Shown: positions 42,888 through 52,719, counted from the first letter of the stretch. The stretch: DNA of 64,000 nt from Chryseobacterium daecheongense (GCA_027920525.1 CP115858.1:496001-560000); one strand, 5' to 3'. The notes: a model not told the origin generated them from the letters alone. Numbers and translations are program-made.

Positions 42888-42968
42888 TGTTATAGTAAAC
42901 CTAATATCATTGAATTAATATGGTTATTATTACAATAAGCATTTACAGGATAAAATATCAACTGATCA

Positions 42969-43658
42969 TTACAAATATTTCAAAACCCCACTGATATCAT
43001 CAAGTTCAACAAATCTTTCATGTTTCAGCTGATGTTCATGTTGCTCGTGAGCCCAGGTGATATGGAAAGGGATATGAGCTGCATAACCTCCTATCTCAAG
43101 GACAGGTAAAATATCTGATTTTATGGAATTTCCCAACATAAGAAAATGTTCAGGTTTGCAATCCAGATGCTTCAATAGCTTTTGATAATCACTATTTTTC
43201 TTATCACTCATAATTTCTATATGATGAAAATATTTTTCGAGCCCGGATTTTTTAAGCTTACGTTCCTGATCAAGCAAGTCTCCTTTTGTAGCCATAACCA
43301 ACCTGTATTTTCCTTTTAGTTGTTCTAAAGTCTCGGTTACACCTTCAAGAAGTTCTATAGGCTGCTGAAGTAAATTATGCCCCAATTCAATTGCTTTATT
43401 GACCAGTTGGAGTGAAGCTGTTCCGTTTGAGACTCTGCAGATGGTTTCCACCATAGAGAGCATAAAGCCTTTGACTCCATAACCATAAAGGTGAAGATTC
43501 TGCATTTCAGTTTTAAATAATTCCTGGGAAACGGAGTGATGTGGAAGGTAGTCTTCCAGTAAAGCACAAAATTCCTTTTCCGTTTCCTGAAAATACGGCT
43601 CGTTTATCCAGAGCGTATCATCTGCATCAAATGCTATTGTTGTTATATGATTTTTCAT
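42969..43658 (-). CDS. HAD-superfamily hydrolase
   Basis: 229 residues from the ATG at 43658; an ATG at 43685 would extend it upstream by nine residues with no conserved sequence. HAD motif I is FDADDTLW, motif II ATKGD and motif IV MLGNSIKSDILPVLEIGG. The helical cap lies between residues ~15 and 100. Such proteins are phosphoglycolate- or nucleotide-phosphatase-like; the FDADDTLW form is typical of YjjG/PGP-type members. Divergent from the Crp-type gene at 43735. Confidence 0.85.
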   Translation of the reverse strand: MKNHITTIAFDADDTLWINEPYFQETEKEFCALLEDYLPHHSVSQELFKTEMQNLHLYGYGVKGFMLSMVETICRVSNGTASLQLVNKAIELGHNLLQQPIELLEGVTETLEQLKGKYRLVMATKGDLLDQERKLKKSGLEKYFHHIEIMSDKKNSDYQKLLKHLDCKPEHFLMLGNSIKSDILPVLEIGGYAAHIPFHITWAHEQHEHQLKHERFVELDDISGVLKYL

Positions 43659-43734
43659 TTTACTTTTGTACATTTCTGAAGGCAAAAATCAGAATAAAAA
43701 ATACATCAGAAAAGGACATTTGTCCCGGACCTAT

Positions 43735-44304
43735 ATGTTACGAACGAACGAAGCATTTTTAAAGTATTTAGAGCAGCTATACGCAAATCAGGAGCGTAAA
43801 GAAGATATTGTTATAAAATCATTTTCAAAGGGGCAGAAAATATTTACCCAGAACGAAGCGGCTTCGAAAGTAATGCTTATTCGTGAAGGAATTACAAAAT
43901 GCTATTTTGTAGAGGAAAATGAAAAGGAATATATTATGGAGTTTCTGGGAAAAGGTGAAATTATAGGTGAGATAGAGTTTATTAAAAATATTAATTGCCT
44001 TTGCTCCATCGAAGCTATGACCAATGTTTCTGTATACGCTATTTCCATCCCTTATTTGAGATGGGTGATTAAAAATGACCTTACCTTGAATAACCTTTTG
44101 CTGGATGTATTTGCTGAACGTATTGTAAATACATCGACAAGGGCGTCTTACCAGCAGCTTTACACCACTGAACATAATCTGGCAAAGCTTCTGAAGCTAC
44201 AGTCCAAACAGGAGATTGAAATTTCAAAAGAAGATATGGCTGCTTATTTAGGAGTGACCATAAGAAGCCTAAACAGGGCGTTGAAAAGTCTGAATAATAA
44301 CTAA
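43735..44304 (+). CDS. Crp/Fnr-family transcriptional regulator
   Basis: 189 residues from the ATG at 43735. A longer frame back to 43666 would overlap the 5' end of the divergent HAD gene and is rejected. The cyclic-nucleotide-binding fold (KGQKIFTQNEAASKVMLIREGITKCYF, FLGKGEIIGEIEFI) is followed by an HTH (ISKEDMAAYLGVTIRSLNRALKSL). Effector unknown. The HAD gene and this one share the 76-bp divergent spacer. Confidence 0.88.
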   Translation: MLRTNEAFLKYLEQLYANQERKEDIVIKSFSKGQKIFTQNEAASKVMLIREGITKCYFVEENEKEYIMEFLGKGEIIGEIEFIKNINCLCSIEAMTNVSVYAISIPYLRWVIKNDLTLNNLLLDVFAERIVNTSTRASYQQLYTTEHNLAKLLKLQSKQEIEISKEDMAAYLGVTIRSLNRALKSLNNN

Positions 44305-44333
44305 AAAAGCGGTCTGACAAGACCGCTTTTTTT
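44303..44333. terminator. Bidirectional terminator between Crp-type and MATE genes
   Basis: A 13-bp stem AAAAAAGCGGTCT with its complement (44303-44315, 44320-44332), loop GACA. Its right end reaches the stop codon of the MATE gene on the minus strand. Confidence 0.92.
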
Positions 44334-45699
44334 ATATGGATACATTCTGCCTGATTTTCTTTGCAGACATATTTAAAAAACGTTTGACCAGGAAGATTGC
44401 AGAAATGGTTAATCCCAATCCTAAGGCAATCCACATTCCGAATGCCCCCATATTTAGCGTAACACACAATAAGTAGCCCAATGGAACGGTAATCACCCAG
44501 TATGCTATAAAAGTGTAAATAGAAGGGATCTTCACATCCTGTATTCCTCTAAGCATCCCCAATGCTGTAACCTGAATTCCATCGGATAACTGGAATAATG
44601 CTGCGATAATCATTAGTTTTGATGCCAGTGTTATCACTTCAACTTCTTCTTTTTTGGTGAAGAATGTTGGGAGAATATTTCTACCCAGAATAAATACAAT
44701 TCCACAGATGCACATAAAGATAAAGGCAATTTTTAAATTATTAAGCCCAACTTTTCTCAGCTCTACATAATTTTGTTCACCCATCTTCCTTCCGATCATT
44801 ACGGTAGAGGCTACACTGAATCCTACACATAAATTAAAGGTAAACGAGGCCATGCTTAATGCAATCTGGTGAGAGGCAATATCGTGAGCTGAAATCAATC
44901 CACAGATGAAAGCGGCTCCCGCGAAGGCAGTTACTTCAAAGAACATTTGCAAAGCTGTTGGTAGTCCTAATTTTACCATTTTATCGAACATACTTCTGGA
45001 GAACACCTGGATCTTTAATGAAAAATCTTTGATATAGCGTCTTGTTCTTTCTTCTTTTAACAAAACGAAGTAAAGAAAAACCACCATAAAAATCCGCGCG
45101 ATCAAACTAGCCAAAGCAGATCCTTTTACTCCCATCGGAGGTAATCCGAATAGGCCCTTGATAAAAACGTAATTTAAAACAATATTAATAACGTTTGCAA
45201 TAATGGTTGCTTTGGTCACACCAATCGTGTAGGATAGTCCTTCAGAAACCTCTCTCAAGGTCTGAAACGCCATAAAGGGGATCATACTGATCGCCATAAT
45301 TCCCAAAAAATGAACTGTATCAGGAACGATCTTCACAGGCTGTCCCGAATGATAGAGTAGAGGTAATCCGAGTAACAGGACTGCCATTAAAATAATTCCT
45401 ACAGTCATATTGATCACAAATCCATGGCTGAATACGGAATTAATTCTTTCATGGTCGTGTCTTGAATGTGCCTCCGAAACAAGGGGAGGGATAGCAAAAG
45501 AGAATCCCAGTGCCAGTACAAATGTCGAAAAAAATACGGCATTTCCTAGAGAAACGGAAGCTAAAGCATCTGCACCTAATAGTTTTCCGACAATAATATT
45601 GTCGAATAAGTTAACAGATACTTGTCCTACCTGCGTTAGCATTACGGGTAGCGCCAAAGTAAGGCATTCTTTGGTATAGTTTTTATTTAAAAAGCTCAT
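44332..45699 (-). CDS. MATE-family multidrug/toxin efflux transporter
   Basis: 455 residues, about 12 membrane helices in two homologous halves. N-terminal LALPVMLTQVGQVSVNLFDNIIVGKLLGADALASVSLGNAVFF and the second-half LGLPTALQMFFEVTAFAGAAFICG are the MATE repeats. NorM-type members export cationic drugs in exchange for Na+ or H+. Substrate cannot be read from sequence. Downstream of the sigma-54 regulator gene but separated by a hairpin terminator. Confidence 0.92.
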   Translation of the reverse strand: MSFLNKNYTKECLTLALPVMLTQVGQVSVNLFDNIIVGKLLGADALASVSLGNAVFFSTFVLALGFSFAIPPLVSEAHSRHDHERINSVFSHGFVINMTVGIILMAVLLLGLPLLYHSGQPVKIVPDTVHFLGIMAISMIPFMAFQTLREVSEGLSYTIGVTKATIIANVINIVLNYVFIKGLFGLPPMGVKGSALASLIARIFMVVFLYFVLLKEERTRRYIKDFSLKIQVFSRSMFDKMVKLGLPTALQMFFEVTAFAGAAFICGLISAHDIASHQIALSMASFTFNLCVGFSVASTVMIGRKMGEQNYVELRKVGLNNLKIAFIFMCICGIVFILGRNILPTFFTKKEEVEVITLASKLMIIAALFQLSDGIQVTALGMLRGIQDVKIPSIYTFIAYWVITVPLGYLLCVTLNMGAFGMWIALGLGLTISAIFLVKRFLNMSAKKIRQNVSI

Positions 45700-45710
45700 A
45701 GTTTTAACAA

Positions 45711-45744
45711 AAAAAATTTGCAGTGTTACTACTGCAAATTTTTT
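45711..45744 (-). terminator. Hairpin terminator between regulator and MATE genes
   Basis: A 14-bp stem AAAAAATTTGCAGT with its complement (45711-45724, 45731-45744), loop GTTACT. The A-run on the left becomes a U-run for the leftward transcript. Confidence 0.85.
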
Positions 45745-45769
45745 ATAATTTATTTAGTTTATAATTAAA

Positions 45770-46954
45770 TTATTTTCTTACAAAATTTGCAACATCCTCC
45801 TTGGAAACTGTGCTTCCACCTAGAATAATTAATCTTTCCACAACATTTCTTAATTCTCTTATATTTCCAGTCCATGAAAGGGCTTTAAGCGCTTCAATCG
45901 CTTCATCATCAAATTTTTTCACGGCTGTACCATGTTCATCCGAAATCATTCCTGAGAAATGTTCTACCAATAATTTGATATCTTCTTTTCTTTCATCCAA
46001 TGGTGGTACATAGATTTCAATTACAGATAACCTGTGGTAAAGGTCTTCTCTGAATTTCCCCTCTTCAATTTCTTTCTGCATATTTTTATTCGTGGCAGCA
46101 AGAACCCTTACATCAACTTTTATTTCTTTATCGCTTCCTACAGGAGAAACTTTGCTTTCCTGAAGTGCTCTTAAAACCTTTGCCTGTGCAATAAGGCTCA
46201 TATCTCCGATTTCATCCAAGAAGATAGTACCTCCTGTTGCCTGTTCGAATTTTCCCTGCTTATCTTTGATAGCTCCGGTAAAAGAACCCTTTACGTGTCC
46301 GAAAAGTTCGGATTCGATCAGTTCTGATGGTATCGCCGCACAGTTTACTTCGATCATAGGTCCCTTTGCCCGTTCACTTTGATTGTGAATAGCATGCGCT
46401 ACAAGCTCTTTACCTGCACCGTTAGGCCCGGTAATAAGAACTCTTGCATCAGAAACAGCTACTTTTTCGATCATATCCTGAATCTTCTGTAATGCAGGAG
46501 ATTCACCGATCATTTGGTATTTTTTGTTGACTTTTCTTTTAAGTGTTTTATTTTCACTCTGTAGCGTCTTATTTTCCTTTTTCAGGGTTTCTTTCGCTAA
46601 GGCATTTTTAACACTGGTGATTAGTCTGTTGATATCGATAGGCTTAGAAATGAAATCATATGCTCCATCCTTTAAGCAAGAAACAGCAGAATCAATATCC
46701 GCATGCCCTGAGATCATAATAAAAGTAGTTTCGGGTTTTAACACCAAAGTCTGCTTCAGAAGCTCTGTTCCTGAAAGTTTTGGCATTTTTATATCGGAAA
46801 TCACTAATGCGAAATCTTCTTTTTCCAGGTGTTTGTAACCCTCTAAACCATCTTCGGCTACTACAAATTCATAATTGGTAAGTTCATCAGACAGAATACT
46901 GTGCAGTACTCCTGAGATTGCTTTTTCGTCTTCTACTATAAGGATTTTTTGCAT
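45770..46954 (-). CDS. Sigma-54-dependent response regulator (NtrC type) without a Fis DNA-binding domain
   Basis: 394 residues. Receiver domain 1-120 with the phospho-acceptor Asp54 (VISDIKMP) and KP at 104. A coiled linker (~120-145, ENKTLQSENKTLKR) leads to an AAA+ domain: Walker A GPNGAGKE (176-183), sigma-54 contact loop GSFTGA (223-228), Walker B LDEIGD (246-251), and arginine-finger region. The chain ends 30 residues after WTGNIRELRN, leaving no room for the Fis-type HTH that NtrC, AtoC and relatives carry. It must reach promoters without that domain. No sensor kinase gene lies nearby. Its own promoter is a good TTG-N22-TAAATTTG. Confidence 0.9.
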   Translation of the reverse strand: MQKILIVEDEKAISGVLHSILSDELTNYEFVVAEDGLEGYKHLEKEDFALVISDIKMPKLSGTELLKQTLVLKPETTFIMISGHADIDSAVSCLKDGAYDFISKPIDINRLITSVKNALAKETLKKENKTLQSENKTLKRKVNKKYQMIGESPALQKIQDMIEKVAVSDARVLITGPNGAGKELVAHAIHNQSERAKGPMIEVNCAAIPSELIESELFGHVKGSFTGAIKDKQGKFEQATGGTIFLDEIGDMSLIAQAKVLRALQESKVSPVGSDKEIKVDVRVLAATNKNMQKEIEEGKFREDLYHRLSVIEIYVPPLDERKEDIKLLVEHFSGMISDEHGTAVKKFDDEAIEALKALSWTGNIRELRNVVERLIILGGSTVSKEDVANFVRK

Positions 46955-46959
46955 AGTTG

Positions 46960-46992
46960 CAAATTTAGATTTTTTGATTGAATTATTAGCAA
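46960..46992 (-). promoter_or_regulatory. Promoter of the sigma-54 response regulator
   Basis: On the minus strand: TTG (46990-46992), 22-nt spacer, TAAATTTG (46960-46967), 5 nt before the ATG at 46954. Both elements match, and the very short leader suggests a leaderless or nearly leaderless mRNA. Confidence 0.65.
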
Positions 46993-47010
46993 AAACTATA
47001 CCTAAATACT

Positions 47011-47670
47011 TTATTTAGAATAATCTCTTCGCCCGAAAATTGCAGAGCCAACCCGTACGGAATTTGCCCCGCATTCAATGGCAATAGGGAAATCATCACT
47101 CATTCCCATTGATAAGGTATCCAGTTTTTTTAATTGATTTAATTCATCAAAAACTTTTTTTAAGGTTAAAAATTCCTTTTTTACCTGTTGCTGATCGTCA
47201 GTGAATGTAGCCATCCCCATAAGTCCGGTAATGTGAATATTAGCAAATTCACCATTGATGTATCTTTGGAAGAGCTCTCTGGCTTCTGATATTTCAAGAC
47301 CGAATTTACTGTCTTCAGCAGCGATTTTTACCTGCAGAAGAACCTTAATTTTTCGGTTATGTTTTCCTGCTTCTTTATTGATCTCCAGCAATACTTTTTC
47401 AGAATCCACACTCTGGATCGTGTCGATAAATTCAGCAATATATTTTACCTTATTCGTTTGCAGATGCCCGATAAGGTGCCATTGAATATCTTTCGGAAGC
47501 AGAGGATATTTCTCCATAAGCTCCTGGACTTTATTTTCACCGAAAACTTTCTGTCCCAGGTCATAAACCTCCTGAATAGCTGAAACAGGATGGGTTTTTG
47601 AAACGGCTACCAATTGAACTCCTTCGGAAAGCTGTCCCTTTATATTGTTGTAATTTTCTTTAATATCCAT
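47011..47670 (-). CDS. YggS-family PLP-binding protein
   Basis: 219 residues. The PLP Schiff-base region is VAVSKTHPVSAIQEVYDLGQKVFGENKVQEL, with WHLIGHLQTNKVK, SVDS and the C-terminal LSMGMSDDFPIAIECGANSVRVGSAIFG. Family members (YggS/PLPBP) buffer PLP and amino-acid homeostasis and have no known catalysis. It is a single-domain TIM barrel of normal length. Lies downstream of the deacetylase gene and upstream of the sigma-54 regulator, all on the minus strand. Confidence 0.95.
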   Translation of the reverse strand: MDIKENYNNIKGQLSEGVQLVAVSKTHPVSAIQEVYDLGQKVFGENKVQELMEKYPLLPKDIQWHLIGHLQTNKVKYIAEFIDTIQSVDSEKVLLEINKEAGKHNRKIKVLLQVKIAAEDSKFGLEISEARELFQRYINGEFANIHITGLMGMATFTDDQQQVKKEFLTLKKVFDELNQLKKLDTLSMGMSDDFPIAIECGANSVRVGSAIFGRRDYSK

Positions 47671-47782
47671 AATTGCAAATTTCTGAATTCTTATAGCAAA
47701 AAGCTAATGATTTTATAAAATTTTAAATAGGTCTGAGTTATTTTTTTGCCATGAAATTTCAGAATGAGCCTTGTTTCATGTT

Positions 47783-48649
47783 TTAATTTAAAACTTCATT
47801 GATTTTAGGATAAGCGGAAATCTTTCTGAATACAAAGCGATTGGTCTTCTGTAGTTTTTCAATAAACAGGTCGAGCTCATTAATTGAATCGGTATCCGAA
47901 AGATACTGATCATGGGTAAGGAATACCAAATGTCTTGATGTTTTTTCAAGGTCATTAAAAAAGATACTGTCTACTTTTTTCAACATGGCTTCGTGGCTTC
48001 CTTTAAGGACCATTCTGTTTGTAGGCTTCCATTCCAGATCCCAGCCGATTACTTTATATCCTGCCTTTTTTAAATGATCGGCTGCCAGCGAAGAACTTTT
48101 AATATCCGTAACATTGATGTTGTTGAGCCTCCAGATATTTCTGCCCGGAGTTCTGGCGATTTTATTGTGCAGTGTAAGACTGTCCTTTGCTCTGTCAAAA
48201 TCATGGACAACTGCTTCCGGATTTTTATAAAAACTGGAATATTTGTTGTGGGCATGCGAAAAGCTGTGATTGGCCAGTTCAATTAATGGGTCTGCTTTCA
48301 GCAGTTCCATATCGTTCTTTTGTCTGTTGCTGTCATAGCAGTGTTTTCCCACTATAAATGCAGTAGCACATACATTTCTTTTGCGTAAAACTTTCAGAAG
48401 GTTTTCGGTCCCGCGATTAGGACCATCATCAAAAGTAAGATAAATAACTCTTTTGTCTGTCGGGGTTTCGTCATCCTCCAATTCGGGGACTATTTTTGCG
48501 ACGGGATGGTCTTTGGAAATCATCTTTTCAGAATCTTTCGCGTCTTTTTTCTCATTACAGCTGTTGAATAAAACTGAAGTTGCACTCACCAATGCAAACA
48601 TCCCAAGAAAAGTCAGGTTTCGCGACTTTTCCGCAAAAAGGTTTTTCAT
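47783..48649 (-). CDS. Polysaccharide deacetylase (NodB-type) lipoprotein
   Basis: 288 residues. The signal ends in LFNSC (Cys31), a lipobox, followed by the charged NEKKDAKDSEK. The NodB domain shows motif 1 TFDDGPN, motif 2 HSFSHAH, motif 3 RTPGRN, and LTHDQY, so the metal and catalytic residues appear intact. Members remove N-acetyl or O-acetyl groups from peptidoglycan or other glycans at the cell envelope. Not in an obvious polysaccharide cluster. Confidence 0.88.
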   Translation of the reverse strand: MKNLFAEKSRNLTFLGMFALVSATSVLFNSCNEKKDAKDSEKMISKDHPVAKIVPELEDDETPTDKRVIYLTFDDGPNRGTENLLKVLRKRNVCATAFIVGKHCYDSNRQKNDMELLKADPLIELANHSFSHAHNKYSSFYKNPEAVVHDFDRAKDSLTLHNKIARTPGRNIWRLNNINVTDIKSSSLAADHLKKAGYKVIGWDLEWKPTNRMVLKGSHEAMLKKVDSIFFNDLEKTSRHLVFLTHDQYLSDTDSINELDLFIEKLQKTNRFVFRKISAYPKINEVLN

Positions 48650-48775
48650 AAAAAAATTGGAGATTAAATGTTAATTATCGTTAAAATTTACAAATAGATG
48701 TTAACAATATACATGCCAATTTTTATAAAAAAATAAGTTTTAATAATATTTTAATCTATTAATTGTAAAGGGTTT

Positions 48776-49504
48776 TCAAGATAATATTTTTTTCAGATAC
48801 AGGCCATTTTTGATTGCGGCAGTTCCCCAGGTGTTATTGAAAAATATAAACGCTTTCTTTTGTGATTTTTGTATTTTTTCGGCCAAATGATTGAGAAATT
48901 CGTGAGTGTACTCAGATTTGTAGAGCACAGGCTTTCCGTGAAGTCTATAATAAATGATTTCAGGATGATTACTCATTAAGTCTTCCGGAAGATTTCCGGG
49001 AAAACTGACACCAGAAAAAATAATGTTTTTTTGCTTTAAAGCTTTTAAGACTTCATCAGTCCACCATGAAATATGTCTGAATTCCATTACATTTACAAAA
49101 TCAAAGTCTGGATGTGTTAGTACCAAATCAAGGTTTTCGGGAGTATTTTTGAAAGAAGGCGGAAACTGATATAAAAATCCGGATAGTTTATTTTTTAATC
49201 CCTCATGGATGTGACGGCAAAAGATTTCGATCTCGTCCTTACAATCTTTCATTCTTTTTTCGTGGGAAATTGTTTTGGGGATTTTAATAAAAAACCTGAA
49301 TTCTTCAGGAGTTTCATCAAACCATTTTACAAGAGTTTTCAGAGTCGGTTTTCTATAAAAGGTAGAATTAATTTCTACAGCATTGAATTCTTGAGAATAG
49401 AGCGTAAGGAAATTTTTAGCAGATGCATCTTGTGGATACAGAGAGCCTTTCCAATCGTTATTATAGAATCCTGAGCAACCGATATGATACATTTCTTTTT
49501 TCAT
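48776..49504 (-). CDS. DUF72 family protein (YecE-like)
   Basis: 242 residues, a TIM-barrel protein. The diagnostic start YHIGCSGFYNNDWKGSLYP is clear, followed by AVEINSTFYRKP, FRFFIKIPKTISHEKR and VMEFRHISWW, and the C-terminal FFNNTWGTAAIKNGLYL. The family is widespread with no confirmed activity. It follows the copper ATPase on the same strand with a hairpin between them. Confidence 0.92.
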   Translation of the reverse strand: MKKEMYHIGCSGFYNNDWKGSLYPQDASAKNFLTLYSQEFNAVEINSTFYRKPTLKTLVKWFDETPEEFRFFIKIPKTISHEKRMKDCKDEIEIFCRHIHEGLKNKLSGFLYQFPPSFKNTPENLDLVLTHPDFDFVNVMEFRHISWWTDEVLKALKQKNIIFSGVSFPGNLPEDLMSNHPEIIYYRLHGKPVLYKSEYTHEFLNHLAEKIQKSQKKAFIFFNNTWGTAAIKNGLYLKKILS

Positions 49505-49516
49505 GGTTTTATAAAG

Positions 49517-49556
49517 TTCCTCCGGATTTGATCTATAAACCTGGAATCCGGAGGAA
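49517..49556 (-). terminator. Hairpin between copper ATPase and DUF72 genes
   Basis: A 12-bp stem TTCCTCCGGATT/AATCCGGAGGAA (49517-49528, 49545-49556) with a 16-nt loop, starting 8 bp past the ATPase stop. The following U-run is weak, so it may slow rather than stop the polymerase. Confidence 0.6.
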
Positions 49557-49563
49557 AATTTGA

Positions 49564-52431
49564 TTATTTAATGTCGAGATCGACAGCGTTTAATCTTAAT
49601 GAATTAAGAATCACCGATAAAGAGCTGAAACTCATAGCTGCGGCTGCAATCATCGGAGATAACAGAATTCCAAAAAAAGGATACAATAATCCTGCCGCAA
49701 TAGGAACTCCTAATACATTATAGATAAAAGCAAAAAAGAGGTTTTCCTTAATATTCTTCAATAGTTTTTCACTCAGAAGCTTAGCTTTGGCTACACCTAT
49801 GATATCTCCTTTTAATAAAGTAATCTCTGCACTCTCAATAGCGACATCCGTCCCTGTTCCCATAGCAATTCCGATGTCGGATTGTGCCAAAGCAGGAGAG
49901 TCGTTGATTCCATCACCTGTCATTGCGACAATTTTTCCTTCTTTCTGAAGTTTTTTAACTTCATTTAATTTATCTTCAGGTAAGCAATTGGCTTTGTAGT
50001 GTATGATACCCAGCTCATCCGCTACAGCTTTAGCTGTATGTTCATTATCGCCGGTCATCATCACGATATCCAGACCTTCTTTCATTAAGAGCTCAACGGC
50101 CTTTTTAGAACTTTCTTTGATTTTATCCCTAAAACTTATGAACCCTAAAACATTATGATCCTCGGCAATATATGAAATCGTATGCGCTTTGGACTGAACT
50201 TCAATTGCCTTCTGTTTTAAACTATCAGGAATGGCAATCTGATGAGAGGTCAGGAGATTTTCGTTTCCAACATACACCGTTTTTCCATCGATGATTCCTT
50301 TTACCCCTTTTCCGGATATGTTTTCAAACTTTTCCACCTTCGCGGAAGAGATTTTTTGATCCTTAGCTTTTTTAATGACTGCGTTAGACAGTGGGTGTTC
50401 TGAATTCTGATTCAATGAATAGGCTAATTTTAAAATCTGATCCTGATTTCCGTTATCCACTGTTTCAATGTGTTCTACAGATGGTTTCCCTTCGGTAAGA
50501 GTTCCTGTTTTGTCCGTAATAAGAACATTTACTTTGTTCATTTGTTCCAAAGCTTCGGCATTTTTAATCAGGATGCCGTTTTTAGCCCCTTTTCCGATTC
50601 CAACCATCAAAGACATTGGAGTAGCAAGACCTAATGCACAAGGACAGGCTACAATAAGTACAGCTACAGCATTGACGAAAGCAAACAAACTTCTTTTCCC
50701 TTCGGGCCCGAAGAATTGCCATCCGACAAATGTTAAAGCGGCAATAAGGATAACCGTCGGTACAAAGATTTTGGAAACTTTATCGGTTAATTTTTGAATA
50801 GGTGCTTTACTACGACTTGCTTCATTCACCATTTTGATGATCTGGGACAATAGGGTTTCATCACCAACTTTTTCAGCTTTCATAATAAAAACCTGATTCC
50901 CGTTGATTGTTCCTGATGAGACCTTATCATCCATATTTTTTTCTACAGGAATCGGTTCTCCGGTGATCATACTTTCATCAACAATAGAGTTGCCTTCCGT
51001 TATTTTTCCGTCTACCGGTATCTTTTCTCCGGGCTTTACCTTTAAAAAATCACCGATCTTTACTTGAGAAAGAAGAACCCTTTTTTCTTCTCCATTTACG
51101 ATCAGGTTGGCTTCATCCGGTGAAAGATTCATCAGCTCCCTGATTGCATTTCCAGTTTTTTTATGAGCAGCGGCTTCCATGAGTTGTCCCAGGATAACCA
51201 GCGTAAGAATGACACAGACTGCCTCAAAATAAAGAGGGATCTCATGATTGTGACCACGGATTTCATGTGGGATGATATCCGGAAAAAGAAGAGAGACAAT
51301 ACTGAAAATAAATGCTGCAGAAACTCCCAGGGCAATCAGACTGAACATGTTCAGATTCCATGTTTTAAATGAAACCCAGCCTCTTTTCATTAAAAACCAC
51401 CCAGAATAGAAAAGCACAGGAAGTGTTAAAGCCAGCTCAATAAAGCCCTGAATCTGATGAGAGAACGGGAAATTAACCAGCATACCTCCCATGGAAAGAA
51501 CAAATACGGGAACGGTAAATAGCAGTGAAATAATGAATTTTCTTTTTAATATATTATAGGTTTCATCATCTTCTTCCCCTCCAGTATCAGGCATTCTTAT
51601 GAGATCCATTCCGCATATGGGACAGCTTCCAGGCTCATCCCGTATAATTTCAGGATGCATAGGGCAGGTATATTTTGCGGTCTTTTTCTCAGGATATTTC
51701 ACAAGATCCATTCCACAGACAGGACACCCTACATTGCTGTCATAAGTTTTGTCTCCTTCGCAATACATCGGGCAATAGTATCTTCCAGCCATATCATCCG
51801 TAACTTTGGGAGCTTCATGATGGTGGGTGTGTGAATGAGAATGAGAATGAGAATGAGAATGAGAATGAGAATGTTCTGATGATGAATTATTAACAAGCTC
51901 TTGTGTAATTTCTTCCAGGTGCATATGACAAACCGGACAGTCGCCTTTTTCATCATATATTTTATCTCCTTCACAAAACATCGGACAATAATATTTTCCA
52001 ATATGGTCTTTGAAGTTTTCCGGCAAATGGGTGGAAGAATAGGCCGGTTTGTAATTAGGGTCCTTAGCCTGCTTTTCTTCAATAGGAACAAGGTACATAT
52101 GACAAACCGGGCATCGTTCTCCTTGTTTGAAGTATACTTTATCTCCCTCGCATTCCATAGGACAATAGTAAACTGAAGATCGAGAAACACGATCCTGAGG
52201 TTTAATGAAAGCTTTTTCCGGCTGCGTCTGATCCTCCAGCTGATAATGGCCAATCTCGGCTAAAGCCTTGTTTAGCGTATTAAGGTTAATTGCAGTATCT
52301 GAGATAATAGTTGCAAGATTATTTTCCAGACTGATATCTGCTGTAATACCCTCGATTGAATTTAGCTTTTCAGAGATTTTTTTCTGACAACCGGAACAGC
52401 TCATTCCGAGTATTTTATATTGTTGTTCCAT
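49564..52431 (-). CDS. Copper-translocating P1B-type ATPase with one HMA and four heavy-metal-binding modules
   Basis: 955 residues. An N-terminal HMA domain (MSCSGC, Cys12/15) is followed by four short Cys-rich modules with the YYCPM...CPVCxM pattern at about 88-116, 147-174, 218-245 and 253-280, and by a Ser-His tract (~187-205). The transport core shows ACPCALG (the CPC ion site), DKTGTLTEG phosphorylation Asp, the GDGIND motif and HP dipeptide (SEHPLSNA). This is CopA-type Cu+ export from the cytoplasm. Four such modules in addition to HMA are more than in typical CopA, which suggests high metal loading or sensing. It lies 288 bp downstream of an HMA-AraC regulator and thioesterase. Confidence 0.93.
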   Translation of the reverse strand: MEQQYKILGMSCSGCQKKISEKLNSIEGITADISLENNLATIISDTAINLNTLNKALAEIGHYQLEDQTQPEKAFIKPQDRVSRSSVYYCPMECEGDKVYFKQGERCPVCHMYLVPIEEKQAKDPNYKPAYSSTHLPENFKDHIGKYYCPMFCEGDKIYDEKGDCPVCHMHLEEITQELVNNSSSEHSHSHSHSHSHSHSHTHHHEAPKVTDDMAGRYYCPMYCEGDKTYDSNVGCPVCGMDLVKYPEKKTAKYTCPMHPEIIRDEPGSCPICGMDLIRMPDTGGEEDDETYNILKRKFIISLLFTVPVFVLSMGGMLVNFPFSHQIQGFIELALTLPVLFYSGWFLMKRGWVSFKTWNLNMFSLIALGVSAAFIFSIVSLLFPDIIPHEIRGHNHEIPLYFEAVCVILTLVILGQLMEAAAHKKTGNAIRELMNLSPDEANLIVNGEEKRVLLSQVKIGDFLKVKPGEKIPVDGKITEGNSIVDESMITGEPIPVEKNMDDKVSSGTINGNQVFIMKAEKVGDETLLSQIIKMVNEASRSKAPIQKLTDKVSKIFVPTVILIAALTFVGWQFFGPEGKRSLFAFVNAVAVLIVACPCALGLATPMSLMVGIGKGAKNGILIKNAEALEQMNKVNVLITDKTGTLTEGKPSVEHIETVDNGNQDQILKLAYSLNQNSEHPLSNAVIKKAKDQKISSAKVEKFENISGKGVKGIIDGKTVYVGNENLLTSHQIAIPDSLKQKAIEVQSKAHTISYIAEDHNVLGFISFRDKIKESSKKAVELLMKEGLDIVMMTGDNEHTAKAVADELGIIHYKANCLPEDKLNEVKKLQKEGKIVAMTGDGINDSPALAQSDIGIAMGTGTDVAIESAEITLLKGDIIGVAKAKLLSEKLLKNIKENLFFAFIYNVLGVPIAAGLLYPFFGILLSPMIAAAAMSFSSLSVILNSLRLNAVDLDIK
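51833..51873 (-). repeat. In-frame hexanucleotide microsatellite encoding Ser-His repeats in the copper ATPase
   Basis: ATGAGA occurs six times in perfect tandem (51835-51870) plus a partial unit, giving (Ser-His) on the minus strand. Because the unit is six bases, length changes would add or remove His-Ser pairs without breaking the frame. Confidence 0.9.
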
Positions 52432-52719
52432 GATCTTAAATTATAATACAAAATTCCGTAAAGGAAAATAATGTATGTTATAAATTTAAGGATAATAGTT
52501 ATAGAATTTGGGAAATTGGGTATTTGGATGTTTGAGAGTCGGAGGGTGTTAGGGTATTAGGGTATTGAATAATGGAGTAATATTGAGTTATTTGGGATTT
52601 TATTATCTTGTAGTACTGAAGCATTTATCTGCTTAAAGGCTATTTTATCATCTCCAATTATATGCTTAAACCGTCAAACACGTAAGCTCTAATTAATCCC
52701 ATACGCTGTGATACTTCAC
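52432..52719. other. Intergenic leader upstream of the copper ATPase, strongly strand-asymmetric
   Basis: 288 bp without a gene. Between 52457 and 52606 the + strand has one C and about 40 G by hand count, with repeated GGGTATTA-like words; the minus-strand transcript is therefore C-rich and almost G-free. This is consistent with a Rho-loading (rut-like) or unstructured leader for the regulator-to-ATPase transcript (inference). Confidence 0.55.

Noticed and set aside
43666..43734. N-terminal extension of the Crp-type regulator
   Set aside because: It would overlap the 5' end of the divergent HAD gene and has no family similarity.
45801..46013. Opposite-strand reading frames inside the sigma-54 regulator and other large genes
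   Set aside because: They lie wholly within well-supported genes on the other strand and lack domains or signals.
51833..51873. Microsatellite as an on/off phase-variation switch
   Set aside because: A six-base unit keeps the frame; it can only change tract length.
52500..52570. Telomere-like (TTAGGG) array
   Set aside because: Only two or three degenerate words; strand asymmetry is a better description.
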